From assembly GCA_016191165.1 (NCBI GenBank), contig JACPPF010000105.1, positions 1 through 52,353 of the forward strand: a stretch of DNA of 52,353 bases. The letters run 5' to 3'. Of the stretch, positions 23,903 to 32,168 are shown one piece after another (positions within the stretch are counted from its first letter, which is position 1; the number at the start of each line of letters is the position of its first letter). Under the pieces are notes generated by a model. That model was given only the letters and a program-made list of their open reading frames with translations, did not search any database and was not told the DNA's origin. Both the position numbers and the translations under genes were made by a program. The DNA comes from Planctomycetota bacterium (GTDB lineage Bacteria > Planctomycetota > Planctomycetia > Gemmatales > Gemmataceae).

Positions 23903-24712
23903 GTGCCATTGTCCCACCTCTTTCAGGTTGGCGCCGGCTCCGGCGGCATGACGGTGCTGGATGTCGTTTGCCGCGATCCTCGTATCTCGCGCGTCACGCT
24001 CATCGAACCGGATGAGTACAAACCGCACAATGTTGTGAGGCATCTTTTTCCGCCGTCCGCGGTCGGTTCCAAGAAGTCCAACCTTGCGGCCAAGTGGCTG
24101 GAGGAACGCCGCCCGGATTTGAAACTGCAACTTCTCCATTGTAGCTTGATGAGCCCGTTGCACGCGGCGAAGATCGAAGCCGCGGCCCAGGCGTGCGACC
24201 TCGGGGTTTGCGCCGCGGACAACGAGGCGGCGAAGTTTCATTTCGATTTGCTCATGCGTCGTTTTCTCAAGCCGTGGACGCTCGGCGAGGTGCTCGCGGG
24301 GGGCATTGGCGGGTTTGTTCACTGGTTCGCGCCGGGTGGCCCGTGTTATGGGTGCGTGGCCAGCTTCCTGCGCCGGACGGTGCAGGCCGACACCAGCAAA
24401 CCGCCCGATTACGCCGCGCCGGGCGGCCCGGCTCCGGAGACGACGATTCCCGCGAGCCGGGCGTCCATCGAGGTCATCGCGTCGCTTCACGCCCAGATCA
24501 CGCTGCAACTCCTGACGCACGGCGCCGGCTACGACCCGGGATTCACGAGCTTGTTGTTCACACTGGAAAAAGTCCCCGGCATCTTCGACGAGGCGTTCCG
24601 GGCCCACCGCTTTCGGATCCCCCGAGCGCCCGATTGCCTGATCTGCAAGGATTGTGGAGCGCCAGCCGATCTGGATGACGCACTCAAGAACGCGCTGAAG
24701 CGACTACAATAG
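23903..24712 (+). CDS. E1-like ThiF-family adenylating enzyme
   Basis: A 269-residue E1/ThiF/MoeB-like protein. The ATP-binding loop VGAGSGG (10-15) opens the Rossmann fold, followed by the acidic LIEPDEY, the arginine-finger stretch HNVVRHLF (Asn43, Arg46), GSKKSN (Lys57/58) and CAADNEAAK (Asp106), so the adenylation site is complete. Two CxxC pairs (CYGC at 148-151, CLICKDC at 245-251) probably bind zinc. No cysteine is found between 152 and 244, the usual region of the E1 thioester cysteine. The N-terminus begins right at the first strand, without the helical arm common in E1s. The start is GTG 23903; TTG 23909 has better spacing from the AAAGGGG ribosome site. Confidence 0.83.
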   Translation: MPLSHLFQVGAGSGGMTVLDVVCRDPRISRVTLIEPDEYKPHNVVRHLFPPSAVGSKKSNLAAKWLEERRPDLKLQLLHCSLMSPLHAAKIEAAAQACDLGVCAADNEAAKFHFDLLMRRFLKPWTLGEVLAGGIGGFVHWFAPGGPCYGCVASFLRRTVQADTSKPPDYAAPGGPAPETTIPASRASIEVIASLHAQITLQLLTHGAGYDPGFTSLLFTLEKVPGIFDEAFRAHRFRIPRAPDCLICKDCGAPADLDDALKNALKRLQ

Positions 24713-24913
24713 GCGGCGGTTCGCTCACGAGCATCCCGGTTCGAGCCAGGCTGCAAGGTCAGTTGAGGCGCCACCCCCGCGCCGTGAGAAGTCCTCAAGA
24801 ATAACTCGGCAACCGATGATCCTGAAAGGAGTTGCGGCGCGACTAGGATTTTTCACTTATTATGCGGACACGGCAGGCGGACCCAGGCGTGTCCAAACCA
24901 GGCCCTTTTCCCA

Positions 24914-26278
24914 TCAACTCCTTGGCCGATCCCACAGCGGCTGGAAGTCCTCGTTCTTGCCGCGGTAGCGATGGACGGCTTCCATCAACACCAGCATCGC
25001 GCGGCACTGGGCGCGGAAGGCGTCGCGGAAACTTCCTTGCTTGAAAAGCTGGGCGGCCTGTTTCATCCGCTCCTGGTAGGTCTTCACGTCGTAGTCCCAG
25101 GCTTTGCCGCGGATCGATTCCTCCAGCGTCGTGCTCGATAGATGGAGGCGCTCATAGATGGCGGCGTCGAGCGGGCAGGCCGTCTTGCGATAGACTTGCA
25201 AGGTGCGTTCCTCCGCGGGTTCGCCGATAATCTGGCGCGATTCGCGAAAGTTCTGAATCAACAGCGTGACGATCCCGCCCAACAACGACAGAGCCGCGAT
25301 GATGAAGGCATACAGAGCCTGCTCCTTGAGGAGCGCGCTCTCGGCAGTGGTCAGGACGATGGCGACCACGGCGAGCAGGATTCCCGCCGCGAGCAGGATG
25401 AACCCCCACGGGAGCTTGCTGGCGTGATACAGCATGAGGGCGATGCGCGGGACGATCGGCTGGGCGTTTTCGACCTCGGGAAAGACGACGTCCATCTGGC
25501 TATCCAGGTTGCCCGGCTTCGGCTCGCCGCCGACGCGCATGACCAGGACGGTGGTGTTGTCCGGTCCACCCTGCAGATTGGCGAGGTGAACGAGGAATTG
25601 CACCGCTTCATCGGGCGGCAAGGCGGCCGCGACGGAGCCGATGACGCGGTCGTTCACCTGCCCGCTGAGTCCATCGCTGCACAGCAAAAAGATGTCGCCG
25701 CGCTCCAGAGGGTGCGGGCCCTCGACATCAACCTGCACCGATTCCATGGAGCCGAGCGATCGGCTGATGATGTTGGATTGAATGCCGGTGAGTTCTTCGG
25801 GGCTTTTACGTTGCTTGCGGGCAATTTCCCAGAGGAGACTGTGGTCGAAACTGAGCTGTTCGATGGTGCCGCCGCGGATGCGATAGGCGCGGCTATCGCC
25901 GACGTGGCCGACCCAGGCGCCTTCGGGGCGCAGCACGATGGCCGTGCCGGTCGTGCCCATGCCCTTGAATTCGCGGTTTTGCAGGCCGCGAGTATGGATG
26001 ATGAGGTTCGCTTCGCCAAAGGCGCGGCGCAGGGCGGCGAGGGGTCCTTCGTGAGCGTACTTGGAGAAGATGTGCGGGATGTTATCCACGGCGATCTTGG
26101 CGGCGAGTTCGCCGACGGCGTGCCCGCCCATGCCGTCAGCGACCAGGAAGACGTGGCCCACCTCGCGCCAGTGCTCGTCGTCCGCGGCGGGCATGACGAC
26201 ATGGTTGTCTTGGTTGTGGCTGCGCCGAATCCCCACGTCGGTGTGGCTTGCGTACTCAATTTCGTTGAATCCAATCAC
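24914..26278 (-). CDS. PP2C-family protein phosphatase with two transmembrane segments
   Basis: A 454-residue Ser/Thr phosphatase. All metal-binding aspartates are in place: RRSHNQDNH (Asp24), VADGMGGHA (Asp48), LLCSDGLSG (Asp202) and GGPDNTTVL (Asp240). After the catalytic domain (about 5-250) come two hydrophobic segments (about 291-311 and 321-341) and a charged cytoplasmic tail (to 454), so the phosphatase is held at the inner membrane with both ends in the cytoplasm. It would reverse Ser/Thr kinase signalling; no kinase is in this window. It converges on the E1 gene across 200 bases with no clear terminator. Confidence 0.92.
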   Translation of the reverse strand: MIGFNEIEYASHTDVGIRRSHNQDNHVVMPAADDEHWREVGHVFLVADGMGGHAVGELAAKIAVDNIPHIFSKYAHEGPLAALRRAFGEANLIIHTRGLQNREFKGMGTTGTAIVLRPEGAWVGHVGDSRAYRIRGGTIEQLSFDHSLLWEIARKQRKSPEELTGIQSNIISRSLGSMESVQVDVEGPHPLERGDIFLLCSDGLSGQVNDRVIGSVAAALPPDEAVQFLVHLANLQGGPDNTTVLVMRVGGEPKPGNLDSQMDVVFPEVENAQPIVPRIALMLYHASKLPWGFILLAAGILLAVVAIVLTTAESALLKEQALYAFIIAALSLLGGIVTLLIQNFRESRQIIGEPAEERTLQVYRKTACPLDAAIYERLHLSSTTLEESIRGKAWDYDVKTYQERMKQAAQLFKQGSFRDAFRAQCRAMLVLMEAVHRYRGKNEDFQPLWDRPRS

Positions 26279-26364
26279 CCAGATTTCCTGCTTTCGTCGA
26301 TGCTCTGAAATGTCGGGGCGTTCACCGCGAGTAAGCTCGCCGGCTAGATGTTTGCCAACCCGGC

Positions 26365-26393
26365 TTGACGCCTTTCCTTCCCTTCGTTATATC
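26365..26393 (+). promoter_or_regulatory. promoter for the lipoprotein gene
   Basis: TTGACG at 26365-26370 and TATATC at 26388-26393 with a 17-base spacer, in the divergent gap between the PP2C gene and the lipoprotein gene. Confidence 0.5.
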
Positions 26394-26415
26394 GCTTCAC
26401 CTTTGATCCATACAG

Positions 26416-26940
26416 ATGAAAATCACGAGGCTCTCTTGCGAATGGATGGATGCCATGGCGCATCGGATCGGCTCAGGAATTGGCTGGGGAATCGCCTTGA
26501 TGCTCGTGGCCGGCGCGGCCGGTTGCGTCGAGCGGCGCATGGTCATCGTCCCGGAGCCGCACGGCGCCATCGTTTATGACGAGAAGGACCAGCCGATCGG
26601 GGCCGGGCCGGTGGTTAAGCCATTCACTTATTACGGCAAGTACCGCTTCCGCATCGCCAAGGACGGCTACGAGACCCTGGTCTTCGAACAGCGTGTGCGG
26701 GCGCCGTGGTACGAGTTGCCGGGCCTGGATTTCATTAGCGAGAACCTGATCCCCTGGACGATCCGCGACGTGCGCTATTTCTATCCCGTTCTGAACCCGA
26801 TCAAGGTCATGCCGTTCGAGCAGGTCTACGGTCAGGGACAGCTTTTGCGCAACTATGGCAAAACGATTGGGACGCCGAGCCCCGATCTGAATCCGCCCCT
26901 GGGCGCTCCGCCCGGCGTGCTGATGCCGCCAGTAAAATAA
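26416..26940 (+). CDS. PEGA-like lipoprotein
   Basis: A 174-residue protein with a lipobox (LVAGAAGC, Cys37 from the first ATG) after a hydrophobic stretch. The mature part starts with a PEGA-like surface domain (about 40-95: VPEPHGAIVYDEKDQPIG, YYGKYRFRIAKDGYETL), which is common in planctomycete and myxobacterial envelope proteins. It ends in a proline-rich tail (PPLGAPPGVLMPPVK). Likely anchored in the periplasmic or outer membrane face. The start is uncertain: ATG 26446 and 26455 would give shorter, more usual lipoprotein leaders. Confidence 0.75.
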   Translation: MKITRLSCEWMDAMAHRIGSGIGWGIALMLVAGAAGCVERRMVIVPEPHGAIVYDEKDQPIGAGPVVKPFTYYGKYRFRIAKDGYETLVFEQRVRAPWYELPGLDFISENLIPWTIRDVRYFYPVLNPIKVMPFEQVYGQGQLLRNYGKTIGTPSPDLNPPLGAPPGVLMPPVK

Positions 26941-26983
26941 CGCACCTTGTTTGCGGAAGCGCGAAACCGCGCGCGGGGCGATT

Positions 26984-28528
26984 CTAATCCTCGCTCTTGC
27001 GCACGCGAAACGACGCGATCAGGTCGAGGAAGTCTTGCCGCCAGATCTGGCGCGCGTCCCAGTTGCACTCGCACAAGATTCCGTAACACACGTCGGGTTC
27101 GTTCACGGCGCCGAGCAGGTAGTATCGCATGGGTTTGGTCTGATCGGGCGAGGTCAATTTCAAGTCGAGGATGCGTCCGGGGCGATTGCCGATGTTGGTG
27201 ACCTCGCCAAGCTCCGGCTGTTTGGGCGTAACTTCGGTGGCTGGCAGGATCTTGTTCGTCTGGTTCACGTTTCCTTCGCGGGTGGTCACGTAGGCTTGAA
27301 TCGCCTTCATGGCGGTTTTCAGATCGGGCTTTTTCCCCTGCGTGAAAACGAGGAGCTGAGCGTTCTTGAGGTTGTCCTTTTGGCCGCGGTGGGTCTTGTA
27401 GGTCCCGGCCAGAAGCAGGACGCCGTTGTCGTCCACGTCCTTGGGCGGGTATTTTTCCCAGACTCCTTTGAGCGTGGTCAGGTCGAACTTGCCGGTCTGG
27501 GCAACGAATACCTCGGTCGGCCAGGGCTGGGCGACCCAGTTTTTGCGCTCGCTCAGGACGAACACGTTATCCTTGGGCAGGGTCTCCGCGAACGATTCGA
27601 GCGTGGAATCATCGGAGCTGGCCATCATGAACCAGTAGGCGATGCCGTTGTTGAAAAACATCAGACAATACCCGGGCCAAAAATCGCCCATCAGCTTGCC
27701 CCGGAACGGCAGGCTCAGCGCGGGCAGGTCGCCGAACTTGGTTGGCTCGGCGTTTTTCTCCAGCTCAAGCGTGTCCCCGAAATGGCTTTCGAGATTGTCC
27801 ACGGCATGGCGAAACAACTCGGCGTTGCGAGGCTTGTGCATGCCGTAGTCCTTGACGGCGATGGCGAACCAGAACGGGTATTCGTTGTGCTTGAAAGCAG
27901 CATGGGCGTTGAGACCGACGCGGAGGTTCTCGTCGCTGGTCCATTCGGTGCGTGGCAGGATGAGCTTGTAGACCTTTTCGGATTCGTTCTTCGACCCGCG
28001 CAGGATACCCGTGTGTTCGTCGCCCTTGATTCCCGCGCCGCCGCCGCCTGGGCCGACGAAGTAGAGAACCAGAAAACTGATCCCGGCGATCACCACACAG
28101 GCGGCCAGTCCCACCGAAAAGAAGGTGACGAGCACCCTGGTCCAGTTGGTTTTCCTGGTGAACTGACCCGTGCGCACCAGCGGCCCGGCTCCCCCAGCCA
28201 TGAACGCAGTTGGATTCGGACCATCGGCCTGAGCAGAACCAGCATCGCTCTTGGCGATCGGCACGGCCAGGGGCGGCGACGCGGCAACCGGCGGCGCGGT
28301 TGTAATCGGTGTCGCCAAGGGAGGCGCTGACGCCGGCTTCTTCGATGCTGCCGGCGGTGGCTTGGGCTTGGGTTTGACGACAGGCTTCGCGGCGGCAACC
28401 GGCGCCGGGCCTCGACCCTGCATGCGAAAGCCGCACTTCGGGCATGCAATCTGCGTCGCCGCCTGCAACTCAGCCTGGCTGAATTGATGCACACACACCG
28501 GATTCGGGCACGGGATCGTGTTGCTCAT
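26984..28528 (-). CDS. zinc-ribbon, proline-rich, single-pass membrane protein of unknown function
   Basis: A 514-residue protein in three parts. An N-terminal zinc ribbon has four cysteines (CPNPVC at 7-12, CPKC at 29-32). A Pro/Ala/Lys-rich linker (about 40-115) follows, then one transmembrane segment (about 132-158), then a large domain of about 350 residues that would face the periplasm. The layout (zinc ribbon, linker, TM, exported domain) resembles many planctomycete proteins of unknown role. The C-terminal domain has no motif I recognise. A cytoplasmic zinc ribbon tied to an external sensor-like domain suggests signalling or assembly, but that is speculation. Confidence 0.75.
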   Translation of the reverse strand: MSNTIPCPNPVCVHQFSQAELQAATQIACPKCGFRMQGRGPAPVAAAKPVVKPKPKPPPAASKKPASAPPLATPITTAPPVAASPPLAVPIAKSDAGSAQADGPNPTAFMAGGAGPLVRTGQFTRKTNWTRVLVTFFSVGLAACVVIAGISFLVLYFVGPGGGGAGIKGDEHTGILRGSKNESEKVYKLILPRTEWTSDENLRVGLNAHAAFKHNEYPFWFAIAVKDYGMHKPRNAELFRHAVDNLESHFGDTLELEKNAEPTKFGDLPALSLPFRGKLMGDFWPGYCLMFFNNGIAYWFMMASSDDSTLESFAETLPKDNVFVLSERKNWVAQPWPTEVFVAQTGKFDLTTLKGVWEKYPPKDVDDNGVLLLAGTYKTHRGQKDNLKNAQLLVFTQGKKPDLKTAMKAIQAYVTTREGNVNQTNKILPATEVTPKQPELGEVTNIGNRPGRILDLKLTSPDQTKPMRYYLLGAVNEPDVCYGILCECNWDARQIWRQDFLDLIASFRVRKSED

Positions 28529-28664
28529 GCGTCTTATTATCGTGCCGATTTTTCATTACGCAAGTGGTTGCTACTCGGTTCCGCGCAACCGCGAACCCCA
28601 CCCGGTCCGTGGGCGTCGTCAAAATGCCGGGCGGAACGTAAAATGCGCGTGCCTCATTCATTCC

Positions 28665-28705
28665 CGCTCGCCAAAGGCGAGCGGCTAAACGGCAGCGGCT
28701 AAACG
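28665..28705. repeat. REP-like unit upstream of glyQS
   Basis: CGCTCGCC-AAA-GGCGAGCG followed by two copies of GCGGCTAAACGG. It is the same unit that forms the arms of the palindromes at 30390 and 32169, but with only one hairpin. It lies just before the glycyl-tRNA synthetase gene, so it belongs to the transcript leader. Confidence 0.65.
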
Positions 28706-28720
28706 GAAGCGGGGATTGCC

Positions 28721-30394
28721 ATGGACATGTCCAAAATGGAAAAACTGGTCTCGCTGTGCAAACGGCGCGGCTTCATCTTTCAATCGAGCGAAATCTACGG
28801 CGGCCTCAACGGCTTCTGGGACTACGGGCCCCTCGGCGTCGAGTTGAAACGCAACATCAAGGAGGCGTGGTGGCAGGATATGGTCCGCAACCCGCCGCCC
28901 GGCCCCGATGGCCAGGAGATTTCGATGGTCGGCGTCGATTGCTCGATCATCATGAATCCCAAAGTGTGGATTGCGAGCGGGCATGTGGGAACGTTCGCCG
29001 ACCCGACCCGAAAATGTACCAAGTGCGGGCGTTTCGTTCGCGCCGATCAGCTTTGGCCCATACTCGCTGAATGCGCCTGGATGAATTCCTTGATTCAGGA
29101 ATTCACTCCAATTACGGGACATATTGACACGCCCCGCTTGATGAAGTGGGCAAAGGGAAAAGGACAACGGCTTGCCCCCAACCTGGCCCTTGTGCGCAAT
29201 CCAGAGGTTACGCTAAGCTTCCTGGCGACGCGCGTCAACGGGCAGCCCGATGCTCCCCCCGATCTGATGGAAATGACCCGGTACTTCGCGACGGAACAAC
29301 TTCACGCGACAGGCCTTCAGGAACCCTGTCCGGTTTGTGGCGCGCCTCTGGGCGACGCCAAGCCTTTCTCGTTGATGTTCGAATCCCACACCGGCGTGGA
29401 AAAAACAGACGACGCAAAGGTGTATCTGCGCCCCGAAACGGCGCAGGGCATCTTCGTCAACTTCCCGAACGTGCTCGACAGTTCCCGGCTGAAACTGCCA
29501 TTCGGCATCGCGCAGGTCGGCAAGGCCTTTCGAAACGAGGTCACGCCCCGCAACTACATCTTCCGCAGCCGCGAATTCGAGCAGATGGAGATCGAATTCT
29601 TCTGCCACCCGGCCGAGTCGATGAAGTGGTATGAATACTGGCGCGATCTACGTAAAAACTGGTATACCCGCCTTGGCATCAAGTCGGGCAACCTGCGGCC
29701 GCGCGAACAGGGCAAAGAAGAACTCGCGCATTACTCCATCGGCACCACGGATATCGAATACCTGTTCCCGTTTAGCGAGGAACCGCAGGAGCTGGAAGGC
29801 GTTGCCCACCGCGGGGCGTATGACCTCACACAACACGCCACCCACAGCGGCAAGGACATGAGCTATTTCGACGAGGAGGCCTGGGAACGCGACAAGGCCT
29901 CGCGCGGCACCAATTCGTTCAAGGAGTGGCTGAAATCAAACCCGGCCAAAGAAGAGGTCGCAAAGTATTCGTTCGTTCCACACGTTATCGAACCGTCGGC
30001 CGGCGCAGACCGGTTCACGCTCGCGGTGCTGTGCGAAGCCTTCGACGAAGAAGAAATCAAGGGTGATGTACGAACGGTGATGCGCTTTCACCCGCGTCTG
30101 GCGCCGATCAAAGCGGCCATCCTGCCGCTCGTCAACAAAGAGGGCATGCCGGAAATCGCCCAGAAAATCTATCGTGACCTGAAGAAGACCTTCAACGTCT
30201 TCTACGACGACAAGGGCGCCGTGGGCCGGCGCTATCGCCGCATGGACGAAGCGGGCACGCCTTACTGCTTGACGATCGACGGGCAAACATTGCAGGATCA
30301 AACGGTGACGATCCGCGACCGCGATACACTTGTGCAGGAACGGGTGGCGATTGCGGAGTTGGAGGCGGTGATTCGCAAACGTATCGATGTTTAG
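28721..30394 (+). CDS. glyQS: glycyl-tRNA synthetase, homodimeric type
   Basis: A 557-residue class II aminoacyl-tRNA synthetase that charges tRNA-Gly. It shows the eukaryote/archaea-like alpha2 N-terminus (SLCKRRGFIFQSSEIYGGLNG), motif 2 (KAFRNEVTPRNYIFRSREFE, EFEQMEIEFFCHP), a CTKCG...CPVCG cysteine pair, and the C-terminal anticodon-binding domain (HPRLAPIKAAILPL). The stretch between the two cysteine pairs (about 100-190) is not one I can match to other GlyRS enzymes. The TAG stop is encoded by the repeat at 30390-30450. ATG 28727 is an alternative start. Confidence 0.95.
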   Translation: MDMSKMEKLVSLCKRRGFIFQSSEIYGGLNGFWDYGPLGVELKRNIKEAWWQDMVRNPPPGPDGQEISMVGVDCSIIMNPKVWIASGHVGTFADPTRKCTKCGRFVRADQLWPILAECAWMNSLIQEFTPITGHIDTPRLMKWAKGKGQRLAPNLALVRNPEVTLSFLATRVNGQPDAPPDLMEMTRYFATEQLHATGLQEPCPVCGAPLGDAKPFSLMFESHTGVEKTDDAKVYLRPETAQGIFVNFPNVLDSSRLKLPFGIAQVGKAFRNEVTPRNYIFRSREFEQMEIEFFCHPAESMKWYEYWRDLRKNWYTRLGIKSGNLRPREQGKEELAHYSIGTTDIEYLFPFSEEPQELEGVAHRGAYDLTQHATHSGKDMSYFDEEAWERDKASRGTNSFKEWLKSNPAKEEVAKYSFVPHVIEPSAGADRFTLAVLCEAFDEEEIKGDVRTVMRFHPRLAPIKAAILPLVNKEGMPEIAQKIYRDLKKTFNVFYDDKGAVGRRYRRMDEAGTPYCLTIDGQTLQDQTVTIRDRDTLVQERVAIAELEAVIRKRIDV

Positions 30395-30450
30395 CCGCTC
30401 GCCTGTGGCGAGCGGGATCCCAGCGCGCTCGCCACAGGCGACCGGCTAAA
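30390..30450. terminator. palindrome covering convergent stop codons of glyQS and aroC
   Basis: Arms TTTAGCCGCTCGCCTGTGGC and the near complement GCCACAGGCGACCGGCTAAA. The TAG of glyQS is at 30392-30394, and the TAG of aroC (other strand) is at 30446-30448, both inside the TTTAG/CTAAA ends of the arms. A likely two-way terminator. Confidence 0.75.
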
Positions 30451-31552
30451 CATTGCCACATTGGGCCTTGAACCGCAACCAGTGATCCACCAGCACCAAC
30501 GCCATCATCGCCTCGCCCATCGGCACGAACCTCGGCAAAAGACACGGATCGTGCCGGCCCTTGGTCGCAATGGTCGTCTCTTCGCCGCTGGTTGTAACGG
30601 TTCGTTGCGCCTGTGGCAGGCTGCTGGTCGGTTTCAGCGCGACGCGGCAGATGATCGGTTCACCGCTGGAAATGCCGCCGAGCATGCCGCCGTGGCGGTT
30701 GGTCGCGGTGCCGATGGTACACCCCCCGCTCACGCGGGGGGCTCGGTTCACAAATACGTCATTGTTCTGGCTGCCGCGCATCGTGGCGACGCCGAAGCCG
30801 GCGCCGTACTCGAATCCCATCACGGCCGGCAAAGACAGCAATGCTTTTGCCAGGTCGGCCTTGAGCTTGTCGAAGATCGGTTCGCCCAATCCCGCAGGCA
30901 CGCCGACGGCGACCAGCTCGCAGATCCCGCCGATCGAATCGCAGTCCTTGCGCATCTCCTCGATCAACGTTTTCATCTCGGCTGCCTTGGCCGCATCCGG
31001 ACAGCGGACCTCGTTCGCTTCGATTTGCTCCAGGGTGATTGCCGTCGGATCGGGAATGTCGGCAACGATCGAACCGACCTGCTTGACGTAGCCCAGGACG
31101 CGCATGCCATGCTGGGCGAGAATTTTCTTGGCAATCGCCCCGGCCGCCACGCGGCAGATCGTCTCGCGGGCGCTCGACCGCCCGCCGCCGCGGTAGTCGC
31201 GGAAACCGTACTTGGCGTCGAACGTGAAGTCGGCATGGCCCGGGCGATACTTGTCCTTGATGTCGCCGTAGTCGCGGCTGCGCTGGTCGTTGTTGTGAAA
31301 GAGGATGCCGATCGACGTGCCGTCGGTCTTGCCCTCGAAGACGCCGGACCAGATTTCGGGCACGTCGTCCTCCTTGCGTTGCGTGACGATGCTCGATTGC
31401 CCGGGCGCCCGGCGGCGCAGATCGGGCATCAGGTCGTCCACGCCGAGCGGTAGCCCCGGCGGGCAACCGTCAATGATGACGAGATACCCCGGCCCGTGGC
31501 TGACGCCGGCCGTCGTGACGCAAAACAGTTGTCCGAACGTGTTGCCTGCCAT
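30446..31552 (-). CDS. aroC: chorismate synthase
   Basis: A 368-residue FMN-dependent enzyme making chorismate from EPSP, the last shared step of aromatic biosynthesis. The start is placed at 31552 (MAGNTFGQLFCVTTAGVSHG), which matches the family; an ATG at 31588 would add 12 residues. Conserved signatures include SHGPGYL, FEGKTDGTSI, RPGHADFTF, YGFRDYRGGGRSSARET and GGMLGGISSGEPI. A short in-frame palindrome at 30722-30741 encodes the residues RAPRVSGG before TNRHGG, where other enzymes have a variable loop. Chorismate made here feeds mqnA, found about 20 kb away. Confidence 0.95.
   Translation of the reverse strand: MAGNTFGQLFCVTTAGVSHGPGYLVIIDGCPPGLPLGVDDLMPDLRRRAPGQSSIVTQRKEDDVPEIWSGVFEGKTDGTSIGILFHNNDQRSRDYGDIKDKYRPGHADFTFDAKYGFRDYRGGGRSSARETICRVAAGAIAKKILAQHGMRVLGYVKQVGSIVADIPDPTAITLEQIEANEVRCPDAAKAAEMKTLIEEMRKDCDSIGGICELVAVGVPAGLGEPIFDKLKADLAKALLSLPAVMGFEYGAGFGVATMRGSQNNDVFVNRAPRVSGGCTIGTATNRHGGMLGGISSGEPIICRVALKPTSSLPQAQRTVTTSGEETTIATKGRHDPCLLPRFVPMGEAMMALVLVDHWLRFKAQCGNV
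30722..30741. repeat. REP-like palindrome inside aroC
   Basis: CCCCCCGC-TCAC-GCGGGGGG, a perfect 8-bp stem with a 4-base loop. It encodes about seven residues near 271-277 in a variable loop of chorismate synthase. Confidence 0.65.
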
Positions 31553-31665
31553 GACCCCTGGCGCTCGCATCGCGGTTTGATAACGCACCTGTCAATAGGA
31601 CCTACGTCATGCTATTCTATCCAAAATGGAATGACGCACGACGCGTTTTCCGCGGAGGACTCTTC

Positions 31666-32166
31666 ATGCAATCCCTCACCCATTCCGCGCCGCTCATCGC
31701 ACTCCTGCTGGCGTGCGTGGTCTGTGCCGCGCAGGACGCCGGGAAGAAAAAGGAACCGATGCGCTTCGGCATGGAGGTCGATCAAACGACCTTCCCCCAG
31801 CAAACGCCCAAGGACGCCATGAAGTCGATCGCCAAGGCCCTCGACCGCAACAAGATCGACTACCTTCTCGCGCACCTGGCCGACCCGGCCCATGTCGATT
31901 ACTGGGTCGATCTCTACAAAAAGGATTTTCCCAAGGGCTCGGACGCCGGCAAACGCCTGCTCGCCTTCGACCGGCTCTCCCGCGAAACCAACGAATACTT
32001 CCTGAACGATCCGCTCATCGTCAAGGACCTGCGCGTCTTCGCCAAGCAGGCGGAATGGAAGGAAGACGAGAAAGTAGCCATCGGCAGCGTCGAATCGATT
32101 CCCGCCCGCAAAGTCTATTTCAAAAAGATCGGCGACCGCTGGTTCCTGGAGAATCGGCAACAATAA
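31666..32166 (+). CDS. small exported protein of unknown function
   Basis: A 166-residue protein with a signal peptide (MQSLTHSAPLIALLLACVVCAAQD) and a lysine-rich start to the mature part. The start at 31666 has an exact GGAGGA ribosome site 6 bases upstream. The mature part seems a helical then alpha+beta domain (KDAMKSIAKALDRNKIDYLL, ending VESIPARKVYFKKIGDRWFLEN), similar in outline to NTF2-like folds; that is only an impression. It diverges from aroC over about 110 bases. Confidence 0.72.
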   Translation: MQSLTHSAPLIALLLACVVCAAQDAGKKKEPMRFGMEVDQTTFPQQTPKDAMKSIAKALDRNKIDYLLAHLADPAHVDYWVDLYKKDFPKGSDAGKRLLAFDRLSRETNEYFLNDPLIVKDLRVFAKQAEWKEDEKVAIGSVESIPARKVYFKKIGDRWFLENRQQ

Positions 32167-32168
32167 CC

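Noticed and set aside
24713-24913. tRNA-like GGTTCGAGCC stretch after the E1 gene
   Set aside because: The T-arm-like sequence stands alone; no acceptor stem, D-arm or anticodon arm can be folded around it.
25142-26308. 388-residue plus-strand reading frame opposite the PP2C gene
   Set aside because: Rich in Asp/Gly/Gln/Arg with no known motif; all PP2C metal sites are on the minus strand.
30722-30741. Frameshift or pseudogene in aroC at the palindrome
   Set aside because: The frame is intact on both sides and the conserved motifs on each side are complete.
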